From Eimeria necatrix (Eukaryota; Apicomplexa; Conoidasida; Eucoccidiorida; Eimeriidae): a DNA stretch of 30,000 bases. Positions within the stretch are counted from its first letter, which is position 1; every line of letters starts with the position of its first letter. Made by a program: the position numbers and the translations under genes. The notes beneath the pieces were generated by a model. The model made no database searches and was not told the origin of the DNA. It saw nothing but the letters and a program-made list of their open reading frames with translations. The stretch lies in assembly GCF_000499385.1 (NCBI RefSeq), contig NW_013655216.1:9264-39263 (forward strand), in the 5' to 3' direction. Shown here one piece after another: positions 1 through 9,749 of the stretch.

Positions 1-1518
1 TAGAACTCCTGCAAGCGTATGACATTTTGGCTAAGCAAGTGGCAGGGATGTAGAGTCTCCATGGACTCCGGCAAAACTCGAGCACACCCTCTTCGATGAG
101 TGGATAAACTCGACAGAGGCACAAGTTATTCCATTCGAGATTATCAATGTGTTGAAAGAGTATCGAGCGGTCTTCTCCGATAACTTACCTAAAGGGTTAC
201 CGCCGAAGCGCCCTCATGATCACCATATCCTACTTGTACCTGGAATATTTGCAGCGAAATCGCGATTTACCGAATGACCCCAGATCAGCTCACATTCCAC
301 AAACAGGAAATAGCTAAATTAGCAGACAGTGGTTGGACCGGACCAACATATTCGCCTATCTGCTCTCCTACGGTAATGGTCGACAAGCGTGATGATGGCT
401 CCGGGGAGCGGAAGATGCGTATGGTTGTTAATTACCAGGCTCTGAATGCCCTTACAGTCGCTCCTGATTTTCCATTACCTCCCATTCAAACCATCCTGGA
501 GATGCTGGGAGGCACCAAGTACTTTTCCACTTTGGTCCTTGAAACAGGATTCCAGCAAATACGTATGGCTAAGGAAGACCGCTGGAAGACGGTTTTCCGT
601 TCCGTTCTAGGGCTATTTGAATATCGAGTTATGCGCTTTGGCCTTAAGGATGCTCCAGCTACGTTCCAGGCCAACAGTAATGCCTATCTACAGCCTTTAT
701 TAGGACAGCGTGTTATTGCGTACCTAGATGATGTACTTACTTATAGTTCCGACCTCTTTGGACACGTTTCCCTCCTGCGACAGATTCTCAGCGTTTTCCT
801 GGAAAACCAATTCTACCCAAAATTCTGCAAATGCAAGTTCGTTAGGCAAGCAATCACATATTTGGGTTATACCATCACTGCCGAAGGCATCAAACCTGCA
901 GAAGACAAAATCGAAGCTATCCGGCACTGGCCAGAGGTGCTGGAAAATGAAACGCAAGTGCGGCAGTTCCTCGGCACCGTAAATTACTGTCGCATGTTCA
1001 TGAGACCTGATTATGCAGACGTTTCGCGGCCTCTGGTTGATCTTACACGTTTCAGATGGACAGAACTTCACACAAAGACGGTGCAGCAGCTCAAACAGCG
1101 TTTAATCGATTTCAGTACATGGCCGCGAGCCTTCTCGAAGTGTCTTGTTTTCCGCGCTCCGTACGAAGTCCCTGCAAAATAACCAGGAGACGCTACACAG
1201 ATAGGGTTTCGCAATCGTCACGTCACCTTTCTCTATGTGCCGCCTTACTTGCATATTTGTATTCATGTACTATGGCGAATCTGTGTCCCACAATTCCCTG
1301 AGTTCCTTACGCATGTCTTTCACTCACATCATGACCATGTGACAGCCGGTCATCGAAGCCAAAAGAAGACCTTCACGGCTCTGAGCAAGCACTACTACTG
1401 GCGAGGGATGCCTGCTTACACTACTGCGTATGTTGAATCCTGTACTCACTGTCTTGCGTCTAAGTCTCTGAGCCAGAAACCTGCAGGCCTTCTTCAACAG
1501 CTGCTCATCCCTTTCTAG
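1..1518 (+). pseudogene. Ty3/gypsy-type pol fragment (RT + integrase zinc finger), broken
   Basis: Decayed retrotransposon polymerase gene. In frame 2 up to about position 270 the text shows the usual pre-RT block (…VFSDNLPKGLPPKRP…, then a DHHILLVPG-like segment). A one-base frame shift near 270 moves the homology to frame 1, where the open stretch 274-1179 carries the reverse transcriptase: VVNYQALN, the palm motif YLDD at 721-732, and the thumb region FLGTVNYC. A TAA at 1180-1182 interrupts the frame. The same frame then resumes with the integrase N-terminal zinc finger (HDHVTAGH … YYWRGM … CTHC, about 1336-1450) and the linker to the core, ending at 1516-1518. RNase H is almost entirely missing between RT and integrase, the integrase core is absent, and no protease is seen. 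The fragment is therefore internally deleted, frame-shifted and truncated. It is opposite in orientation to the neighbouring gag element, so the two are probably different insertions. Family assignment is secure; the chromovirus subgroup is inferred. Confidence 0.85.
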
Positions 1519-1648
1519 TACACTGCGTTCTCTGCAGCGTCTACGATGCTGCACTGCCCACAACTCGGGCGCTCTAAAAATATTCTCTACTACCGATGCA
1601 TCGGTCGCGTAACCTCTACAAATGTAGAGGTCTCGAGTTCTCAAAACC

Positions 1649-1926
1649 ATATTTTCATAAAGTCATTTCTTCTTGCTCTTGCTGTGCTGGTCCGGTGAGG
1701 ATGTGACGCGTACCTGTGCTGGCGTTGTCGGCAGCCCCAATCTTAGAGCATTCGCAGGCATTTCTAGTTTATACATGTTACTTTGTTAATAAATTGCATT
1801 CGTATTTCACTAATAAGAGGTTATGGCGCTCAATCCGCGTCTCAACATCTTAACCGCCTATAGGTCATCAGTTAGATATCCTGTATAGGTCACCAGCAAG
1901 CCCCATTGTAGTGCCTGCGCACTACA
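1649..1926 (-). repeat. LTR copy (3' LTR of the gag element)
   Basis: Aligns with 3434-3719 along its length. Shared blocks include the CATA-rich end (1649-1675), GCCAGCCCCAATCT-like text near 1730, TAATAAGAGG near 1812, GGTCACCAGCAAG near 1888, and the terminal sequence at 1907-1926. That terminus, TGTAGTGCCTGCGCACTACA, is a perfect 8-bp inverted repeat around 4 nt and supplies the TG that starts the LTR on the - strand. A further inverted repeat (CCTCTACA-AA-TGTAGAGG) lies just outside, near 1614-1631. Confidence 0.65.
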
Positions 1927-2302
1927 CCATCCACATAGCACAATGCTACCCGTTGGTCGTAGGGCTCTTTCGTGCAAGTTTCCCACCACCAGTGTGGCGC
2001 AATCTCTGTTGCGTCTGGCCTTTAGCCGTCTCCGGTTGCCTCTTCAGGCTTCCTGCTGCTAGCCGTCGTCGCGCCCGGAGACTCTTCACGCAGGGTCGAC
2101 GCCGACCCACACTCCCACCGCGTTTCCAAAAACGGCTGAGTACCTTCCGCGTCCCCAACGCTCGTATTAGTTCCTTCCGCAGTGTTGAGGAGTTGTTTTT
2201 CCCACTCAAGCGAGACTGGAATGGCATTGGGGCCTGTCGCTACCGCACGCATTATCCCTCTGCCATGGCTACGCGGCCTAGAGCATTCGTCTCCAACCAC
2301 GC
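1927..2302. other. gag-to-LTR spacer, no recognised gene
   Basis: Between the gag stop and the 3' LTR. Several 90-130-codon frames are open on both strands because the sequence is GC-rich (Arg/Ser/Pro-rich translations), but none resembles protease or pol. I see only non-coding internal element sequence here. Confidence 0.4.
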
Positions 2303-3340
2303 CTAGGCCCCCTTGTTTAATCGTTCCGTCTTCTCAGTGCTAGGGCGTGTGGGCTGCCTACTGCGCTTGTCCGCCAACTCGGGCCGGACTCGTTCATACG
2401 TAGGACACTCCCGAGCATAGTGTCCCACACCGCCACACTTCTTGCATATTTCCCTTGGACGTTTGGTTCGTTCCCCCCTGCTGGAGCAGACACGTGCCGG
2501 ATGTCCGCGACCCTGACACTCATAGCAGTTCGCGTGGGTTCCCCCAGGTCTATTTTCAATTTCCTGGCGCCGTTGGGGTCCATTAGCTTGGATAGCAGCC
2601 CTGATGGCTCGACTGGTCCTTTATCGGAGCTCGAGTACGCTCTGCTTCGGCTCGTAAAGTCGTGCTGCGGCTGTTGCCGCTTGCTCCCACGAGTGATACT
2701 TCACCTGCCCGTTATTGGTGATAAGAAGATGGAGTTCCGTCGGCAGCCCGGTGCAGTAGTAGTCAGCGAGTTCGTAGGGGACGACAACCAAACCACGCTA
2801 CGCTACAGCTGCAAACCGGTCCGTGTACTCCTTCGGGTTACCATTCCACCTTAATTTAGCCAACTCCGTTAGCAATTGACTCGGCGACATTGCTTTGTCA
2901 AATCGCTCCCAAAGCTGGCGCTGTACCGTTTCCCAGTCGCTTAGGTCGATAGTTCGCCGTAGATACATCCAATAGGTTAGACCTGGGCCCACAGGGTGGT
3001 CAATAAATGCGCTTCCCCACTCGCGCGGCTCCAATCCCATGTGGCTGTACCGGCGCTCGATGCGCAGCAAAACGGCCTGCATAGTGCTGCTGTCTTCTGG
3101 TAGTATGGGAAACGTTGCGCCCAATTCCCCGGTCCCGCCTATAACATTTCTTACTACACTCATAGCGGACTGGAATTGGTTCCACGTGACAAAGGGACTG
3201 TCCCTTGGAATAACATTGGTCATTGGTATCACCTGTGGGGACGCCTCCTTATGCCCACGCGGCCGCGCTGCCACGGTGTGCTTCGGAGTAGCATGACGAT
3301 GAGGGGCCGGTGTCCCGCTCGGCATTTTGCTTGTTGACAT
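2303..3340 (-). pseudogene. retrotransposon gag (capsid + two CCHC zinc knuckles), two in-frame stops
   Basis: A single reading frame of about 345 codons from an ATG at 3340 to a TAG at 2305-2303, interrupted by a TAG at 2800-2798 and a TAA near 2620. It encodes the structural nucleocapsid precursor that packages element RNA. The first 180 residues contain a capsid-like helical region (WETVQRQLWERF, then LLTELAKLRW and EYTDRF), typical of Ty3/gypsy Gag. The frame continues after the first stop with DYYCTGLP and a second helix. Near the C-terminus are two retroviral-type zinc knuckles, CYECQGRGHPARVC and CKKCGGVGHYAREC (C-x2-C-x4-H-x4-C), at about 2530-2420. Only point stops break the frame, with no shifts, so decay of the reading frame is modest. 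No protease or pol follows in any frame. Confidence 0.8.
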
Positions 3341-3433
3341 TGTAGAAGTCTCCTGCTGTGTGGGGGATAACCGTCTACCTTCGACGCATTTCCTTGAAAC
3401 AGTAACCCGAACATCACGAAATACGTTTATTCA

Positions 3434-3719
3434 TAGTTTTTCAAAGTCCATTCTTCTCAAATCCCCCACCACTCGGGGTTCGCCTCCTAGACCCTGTGGG
3501 GAGGAAGCCTGCATCGGTGCCGGCGCTATCGCCAGCCCCAATCTCCGGGAACTTTCAGGCACGTCTAGTGTATACACGCTAATTCGCCGACAAATTCGCT
3601 TATTTCGATCCTAGTAAGAGGGTCCTGTCTTCGTACGGTGATATGACCTCTTGTAGGACACCGGCTAGCTATCTTCCATTGGTCACCAGCAAGCGCTATT
3701 GTAGTGCCTGTGCACTACA
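3434..3719 (-). repeat. LTR copy (5' LTR of the gag element)
   Basis: Diverged direct copy of 1649-1926. It ends at 3700-3719 in TGTAGTGCCTGTGCACTACA, the same hairpin as in the other LTR with only the 4-nt loop changed. It lies upstream of the gag start (3340, - strand) with a leader of about 95 nt, as expected for a 5' LTR. No primer-binding site could be assigned with confidence. Confidence 0.65.
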
Positions 3720-5890
3720 GTGCTAGCGCCCCTCTGCGCCTTCCAGAGCTGCGAGATCTCTTTCTACGTTACTCGAGTCCTTGAAATTGATGAGTAACTT
3801 TGACTAGGGTTTAGCACACATCGAGTGGCATGCTGTCCAATATGCTGTTTACTAGGCCAGCTGCTTTCACCTCTATTCCTGTTGATGCCAAGTGCTGGAA
3901 GCTAGCCTAATGCGTGTGGTGGTCTCCTTGCACAGTTCAAATTTTGCTGGATAAGCGCCTAACGGTTAGCATTGCAAAGGCGCCTACATAGTCCCAGCTT
4001 CAAACCATGCAATATGGTGTGGCCGCAGCTGTCTCCTTTTTGGGTCCAAGGTCCCACAGCACCGCCTTTGAAATACTGTGTGTCTCATGTCCCATATAAC
4101 GTCGGTACATTCATGAGGCGCCAATATTATCTCTGTTAAGTGTGAGAAAGCCCCCACATTTTCTCCCATCTCATATGCGGTCGGCTGCAAGACTGTTGCA
4201 ATTTGTTTTGTCACATCCACTTTTACAAAGATGTCTCGCACATGCACCGCATTCTATCTTTATCGTGCATGGTGTGGTCCAGTTGCCATTAGAATTTTGC
4301 TGTTGGTCTCATAGTTGTTACTTTTTGTGACGTGAAGCTCTTGCTCTGACTATTTGGTCTTAGAAAAACTAACCTTATCGTCAGCCCTGCTCGACTGGGC
4401 TCATACAGCAGGCGTTATAATGCGGGGTACCCTGTTCACGGATCACAAGGGCGTTGCGCAGTTACACAAAAATTGCGCATCTATACATACATTAATGGGC
4501 CTTTCAACCTTCAGAAACATTAATTTTTCACTAACTGCTTGCATGCGTGATTGGACATGACCCTGGAACAGCCCTTAAACGTGAGCTGACTGCAGCTTCG
4601 CTCTTACGTAGCATTCTACTGCTGATTATGCAGATGCATTCCCGCCTATACTCACCAAATGCAGCGAAGCATAAATTAGAAACAAGGAAACGTCATCCTT
4701 GGGAGGGGAAATATTGCTTTTCCATTTTCCGGCTCCCCGCATGGGCGTTGGGAGCATCAGTAATACTGCCAGCCACAAAGCTTCGGGTAAGCTGCACTGA
4801 ATCCTGAAACCAACCATCTGTGATACTGAATTTGTCTCCCCTCAGTTTCTAGTCACACATTAGTTTTTCTAGTGTTGAATTATACAACACCTAGAGGTTG
4901 TTTACCGCCAGCCACGGAAGCCTGGGATTATCTGCAATAATTCCTAGAACAAACGCACAATGAAACTATTATTTGCTCGGTTTTCCTAGTTAAACATTAA
5001 ACGTTATTGTATTGAACTATATATCATATGAAGACTGTTTGTGCAGAACAATGCAATGCTGCACATTCCATTCGGTTCATTAGCCCACACCCCGTTAGTT
5101 CGGGTGATTTGACCCGGACATGTGCGGAAAAAGTTGAACATCGCCGATGACACTCACAGTATCAAATAATAGTCTCAAATAAGTATCTTGGAAGTGCTCT
5201 CTTTGACAAAAACTCCCCACTACGCCGTTCAATACCACTGGACTTTGGCGGGACGTCACAATTACAGCTCCCGTTCTAACGAGACAGCTGAAATCACTGA
5301 TCTGGGAAACTTAATTGAATTTAGTTAAAAACCAACCAAGAATTGAAATTCGAATTCGTGAGTGCTCATGCAATCGACTCACCGTGCTTTGTGCAGATGG
5401 GGGGACGTGCGGACGGTCCGGCCTTCGCCAAGTCAGCAACGTTCCTTCACGCGTTTCATTGCTTAAGGTTCACGAATCAAACATGAGTATGCCAACCCCA
5501 ATTACATTTGAAGCTAAGAAAATAGTTAACACAACACTCTGCAGCAATCGGCAGACCTTGCCATGCAAATGAGCATGGTCTCGAGGGTGTTCTGATGGAT
5601 GCAGGCAGATCTACTGCTATCTCAACTCGGCGGCATCGAGGGTTGTTGTCAAGGTGTCTACGTTTATTGCTGCTCATTACCAACCCTAGCTCACTAAAAC
5701 TTTAGCTTAAGGTAACGTTGGCTTCTTTAGTTCCTTGGGAATGTGCAACTGTTAGCATTCCAGCGATCCAGAGCTCAAGGTGGTCCACAGCAGACCACAG
5801 CAGAAAAACGAGCCCCAGCCGCATATAAGTGCCGCTTACACACTGCAAGGAAACTCATTGTCAAAGAGCAGCAACTCCTTTCCTAAACTA
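3720..5890. other. low-repeat spacer with possible retroelement scraps
   Basis: Balanced base composition with no CAG or telomere-like repeats. No intact gene is visible. A - strand frame at 3984-4247 ends in a segment (CTDVIWDMRH) faintly like the ILGMDWL region of a Ty3 protease; this is too weak to call. The RNase H-like scrap at 4354-4560 is listed separately. The remainder (about 4800-5890) shows nothing I can assign, apart from a TATA-like ATATAAG near 5823 ahead of the small open frame at 5910. Confidence 0.3.
4354..4560 (+). pseudogene. RNase H-like scrap of a Ty3/gypsy pol
   Basis: The + frame contains LDWAHTAGVIMRGTLFTDHKG followed by …VAQLHKN. This resembles the C-terminal half of retroelement RNase H, where a W-x-H segment precedes a conserved TDHK. 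It is the domain missing from the pol fragment at 1-1518 and has the same orientation, but it lies about 3 kb away beyond the oppositely oriented gag element. It is either a piece of the same interrupted element or another copy. Only about 50 residues are recognisable, so the call rests mainly on the TDHK context. Confidence 0.35.
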
Positions 5891-5909
5891 GCATGTTTTG
5901 TTTCCCAAG

Positions 5910-6176
5910 ATGTGTTACTGGTTCCTAATATCCTTCACCTGCTTCCTCGCCGGCGTTAGCGAACATGGGTTCTTCCAAGCAGGAGGGGCACCAACACTTA
6001 CGGTAGAGGCCCAACTCCCTAACAGTGAATTATTTGTGCAGAACCGGAAAATTATGACTTGCTTCAACAGGCGTCGACAATCTGCTATTGCTTTTTTCCG
6101 CAGTAACGCCATCATCTTGATAGGAGTGGCAGTTGCTTTTATCCTTATACAGTGCCACAGGTCCGTGAAAGTCTAA
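5910..6176 (+). CDS. small putative secreted/membrane protein, unrecognised
   Basis: Open frame of 88 residues from the first ATG at 5910. The start MCYWFLISFTCFLAG is a good hydrophobic signal-peptide-like segment. The C-terminus has a second hydrophobic stretch (AIILIGVAVAFILI) followed by a short basic tail (CHRSVKV), so the predicted form is a type I single-pass or doubly anchored small protein. A TATA-like element lies about 85 nt upstream and there is no repeat contamination. No family is recognised and no intron signals are needed. The frame could still be chance, since the surrounding region otherwise lacks genes. Confidence 0.3.
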   Translation: MCYWFLISFTCFLAGVSEHGFFQAGGAPTLTVEAQLPNSELFVQNRKIMTCFNRRRQSAIAFFRSNAIILIGVAVAFILIQCHRSVKV

Positions 6177-6299
6177 AAAGGAAGATATTGGAAACTGCAA
6201 ATAGTTCGCACACGAGAGCAGCGCTTGCTCGCCACAGCGATACCCATCCGTCATCCGATTACAACGAACGGCAATCCTACCTCCAACTCTGTACCTTCA

Positions 6300-7735
6300 A
6301 AGCTATGAACAGACTCCGCACTGCTGTTACAGACAAACAAAGCCCAGATGAGGGGTGCGGAGTGCTCCACATCGCGTCGAGCCCTTCGAGCCAATGCCCC
6401 TTTTTGCCCTGTAGGTGGGCGAGTGTGCGCGTGCTCTATAGCATCCCTGACGCATATACAAAACAGCGGCAGAAGCGCGATATCACAACTATCTGGTGCC
6501 TTTGCAAAACCTGAACGAGCAGGACACCCACTTGAAACGCGCTGCCCGGTCTGCCGCATCGACTCAAATGCCGCTCCTGCCAACGTCTGCGGCACCACAA
6601 ATTCAAACAATTCCAATCGGCATATCACATCAACGGCGTAACGAACAAAACCAGGTGATGCAACAAACCCTACCACCACAGTAGTCAATACTCAGCATCG
6701 TACTTCCTGCACACTATGCAACGCTAGCAGGCGTTTCACATCAACACGCGTCTTTCCAATCATCTCTCATGAATCTGCGATCAGAGACGCAGCGTGCGTG
6801 CAACATAAGCTTTCGCCTAACGAGGTAATGAACTTTGAAGCGGCTAAACAGTAGCTAAACATCAAAACTAAAGTGCAAATATGTAAAGACTTCGTACGCT
6901 TGCTCCTTTTCGTCACGGAGATAGCCTTCAGTCATAAACCTACAAATAGCAACGCACACAAGGTCAACTGCACAGAATGAGACCCCTTCAAGCACCCGAT
7001 GGTTGTCGCGGTTTACACAAATCACAGATGAGCTCTACAGATTCGTTACGCCGTACTTCGCACAGAAGCTTCATTGCCTTTTACACGGGCATGTGCGCCC
7101 ATTATCTCGCCCCTGATGCATATGAAAGACTACAACGAAACCGCAGATTCACATCAATTGAATCTAAGAACTTGAATGAAGCAAAGAAGTGTGTGACAAG
7201 CGGCGGCCGATACACTACACTGAGAAGCACTTCGCCACAACAGTTTCTCCCGCTTGTTGAAACCAATTCATGCCGGCACGCCTAAAACTGTCATCGGCTT
7301 CGGTGACGCAACGAAAGCACCGCCAGATAACGTCAGCCTCTTGTGTATCGAAATCCTGAATCAGCAAAACACGCAATTCACGCGCGCTCCCCTTTCTACT
7401 GCTTCATACAAATATTGCCCCTTCTATCTGCCCCAGCGCCCTCGTACCCGTTTCTCCTGACACCACAGACACACACAACTCCACTCCACTCTTCACATCA
7501 CCCGAAAAGCGAACGAAACCACATGATGCACCATGCACTACCACCTCAGTTGTCAATACGCATCATCATGTCTACTCACGTACATGCTGCACACCGCACA
7601 AAGCTGGCGGGCAACACATATCAACGCTGTGGCCGCGCCCCATCAACACCCTCATACTACACACATCAGCACGACAACCGCCAGATTACACCACCCGCAT
7701 GCGTGTCCAAAGCCTGAATCAGCAAAACACGCAAA
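6300..7735. repeat. diverged tandem duplication, unit about 0.85 kb
   Basis: Blocks recur in the same order. One block is at 6510-6531, 7355-7376 and 7713-7734, the last two identical over 22 nt. A second block is at about 6632-6700 and 7505-7575 (CGAACAAAACC / CGAACGAAACC followed by matching GATGCA, CTACCACC and GTCAATAC segments). A third pairing joins about 6420-6480 with 7090-7150. The two main units are offset by about 850 bp, and a partial third copy lies 359 bp further on. Divergence is high. Open frames inside (60-145 codons) do not correspond between copies, so I see no conserved protein. Confidence 0.5.
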
Positions 7736-7807
7736 TGGGGAGCCTCATGGGCGTGTTTGCAAATACCTGGAGTGCAAAATAATTACACTAAATGCCGTGT
7801 CGATTAA

Positions 7808-8215
7808 ACACATGACGAAGCTCTATTTAAGCCTCAGGCACCGGGCCTTGAGGGACCTGAAGCAGAGCTAAGAGAGCTACCTGATCGACTGTGCGCTGCT
7901 GCACGAGGAAACGTGCAGCCATTTCAGCTGCATCAATTAGAACCATCTGCGGCTGTGTGTCAGCCCGCCGCTATTGCTGCCACTCGTGAGCAGCAACTGC
8001 AGCCCCCACTGCTGGGTCTTGAAACGATTCAGGAAAGGACGTCAACAGGGCACGTAACAGGCCAAACAGCCTGTCTGCAATGGGCATGGGAAAAGCCCTC
8101 AAGCAGACGCTTGCCTCTCTCCAAAAACAACACATTGAGACCCACGAAAACTATGCCAGATTCTAATGCCTCAAAATGCTGCGCCCATCTTGCGTACTGT
8201 CGCAGGGCACACTAG
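7808..8215 (+). other. open segment, possible exon or gene relic
   Basis: A stop-free + frame of 135 codons ending at TAG 8213-8215. The composition looks protein-like rather than repeat-derived (EALFKPQAPGLEGPEAELRE, later HQLEPSAAVCQPAAIAATRE). An alternative frame around 8090-8160 also reads plausibly (MGKALKQTLASLQKQHIETH), as if a frame shift occurred near 8080. No family is recognised. It may be a degenerate element gene or an exon with unknown borders. Confidence 0.2.
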
Positions 8216-9749
8216 GACTTGGCCGTGGTGTCGACCACTCCGGAAGAGCCGGGGCGAAGCAAGGATGCCACAGTACATACCCCATGCTGCTGAGAGCCTG
8301 CAGCCGAACACAATGAACTAGCTAAGTTGCTGGAAGTAGGGCAGAAAAAAAGGAACAGGATATGCGTGCAAGTATATGCAGAACACGAAGCTCTGCTGAA
8401 GTAGCGCATCGCAGAGCCGCAGCCAGGTGATCTCGAGATGAAAATCGCAAGAGCAAACTTAGCTTTCTTGATTTAATGGAAATAATATTTGTGCTTGGCC
8501 TTTCTTGAGGCAGCACTGGGACTGGATCCGCCAGCAGTGACAAGGATAGTTAGAAGCATGCACGCAGTGAACATGAAAGTTTGCAACAAGCACAAAAGCA
8601 AAGGTTGGTTTTATACCATCCAGACGCCGCGTTAAGAGGTGAAGACAAGAAAACTACCTGTCGGTACTCGCCTTGCATGCCAACTGGCGACAGGCCAAAC
8701 AAAGTGCAAGAGAAGGACAGACAAAAAATACAGTAAACAGATCTAAACATGAAAAAAAACACAAAAGAACCCGTCAGGATGAACGAAAATAAGGTATTTA
8801 TTATTCTGCTTTCATGCGCCAAGGGTGGCACTTACGTAACCACCCGCAGCTGCTAGCTGCTGCTGCAGATGGCACCATCAGAACAGCAGCAGCAGCAGAA
8901 AAAAGGTAAATCTTTCTTGACGGAAGCTTGCTGCAACAGCAAATGCTAAAGTACGAATGGCAGTTTTCCACAATGGAATCGCTAGGGGTTTTATGCTATT
9001 TCAACGTATGTGCATATGGAGGAGAAACGTGTTGAAATCTGTCAACACTTGAGTTGGAGGGTTTGATTTGGAGTAAAGGCTGGCGAGGACAAAAGAAAGC
9101 TGAAAACACCTACTCTGCGTAAAGGCGCCAGTGGCTTCGCAGCCAACACTAAACGCCTTACACTGAACTAGGATATAACCTCGTGGAAGGCAAAAAGGAG
9201 GTACAAATAAACAGAAGTAAAGCCAAATCAAAGTAAGCAAGGGAGCGTGAGAAGGGTGCTGCACATCTTTGTCTCCATGCATACAAAACGTTGCGAACGC
9301 CTCACCAGCCCAGCTAAAAGCAAACAACTGAAGCAACAGAGAAAACAAATAAGCCGATGAATGCGGCTCGCAGCCAGTAGGTGCACCCGACTCCCAGCTC
9401 TCTACCGTGCTTCCTCCTTTTGGGTTTTCCGTGCATGCAGCCTGGGGCCTGATGGTGACCGTGTAACTATGTGTGCATGCATTTATTTGTAAATTCACTG
9501 CGCGCATGGATGCATGTACACGGAGCCCTGCCGCATGCATGCAGGCATGCATGCACTTCTTTTGGGCTATCTCGTACGCCTGCATAGCTTGTTGCCAAAA
9601 GCGGAGCCAAATATGAAAACTTTGGCGTTGCTGCACGCGGCTGCTGTTATGAAGACATGCAGAGCTTCTGTGTACGATAAGCTGCTGCTGCTGTGCCGGT
9701 AGCCTTCATTATGCAGCAGCAGCACATATTACTGCTAAGGTCCTGATTT
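8216..9749. other. spacer with weak minus-strand exon candidates
   Basis: No firm gene. On the - strand there are plausible splice signals: a GTAAGT donor reading away from about 8834, an acceptor after a T/C-rich tract near 8690, and another near 8330 followed by a GTATGT donor. The enclosed exons would be very short and I cannot phase them into one protein. The long - frame at 9001-9636 translates partly through GCATGC repeats and looks spurious. A short - segment near 9560-9640 (SFHIWLRFWQQAMQAYEIAQ) could be an exon. Confidence 0.25.
9430..9556. promoter_or_regulatory. cluster of GCATGC / TGCATGCA motifs
   Basis: About six copies of GCATGC, several as the self-complementary octamer TGCATGCA, fall in roughly 125 bp (near 9434, 9474 and four at 9532-9555). 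TGCATGC-type sites are known apicomplexan cis-elements bound by ApiAP2 factors. Here they lie just downstream of the 9750-10364 gene candidate and could serve a gene reading in either direction. A simple-repeat origin is also possible because the last four copies are nearly tandem. Confidence 0.25.

Larger units (their letters stand above)
1649..3719 (-). mobile_element. LTR-gag-LTR retroelement, about 2.1 kb, no pol
   Basis: Two direct copies of a roughly 280-bp sequence (1649-1926 and 3434-3719) flank a single - strand gag frame. Read on the - strand the order is LTR, short leader, gag, about 0.38 kb of non-coding sequence, LTR. There is no room for protease, RT, RNase H or integrase, so the unit could only move in trans, like the gag-only non-autonomous LTR elements known from plants. 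The LTRs differ from each other at many positions and gag has two internal stops, so the copy is old. Alternatively it is an ordinary full element that lost pol by internal deletion. The outer LTR boundary near 1649 is approximate and I could not define a target-site duplication. Confidence 0.65.

Noticed and set aside
3567..3578. GTGTATACAC in the LTR as a member of the dispersed palindrome family
   Set aside because: It lacks the outer GG/CC, is not conserved in the other LTR and is isolated from the cluster; treated as coincidence.
3984..4247. Retroelement protease fragment on the minus strand
   Set aside because: Only a short ILGMDWL-like stretch is seen, without the DSGA active-site motif; not enough for a call.
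8860..8960. Possible short exon MAPSEQQQQQKK with a GTAAAT donor on plus
   Set aside because: The start follows a CTGCAG that could be an acceptor, but no downstream exon could be phased and the encoded segment is mainly a CAG run.
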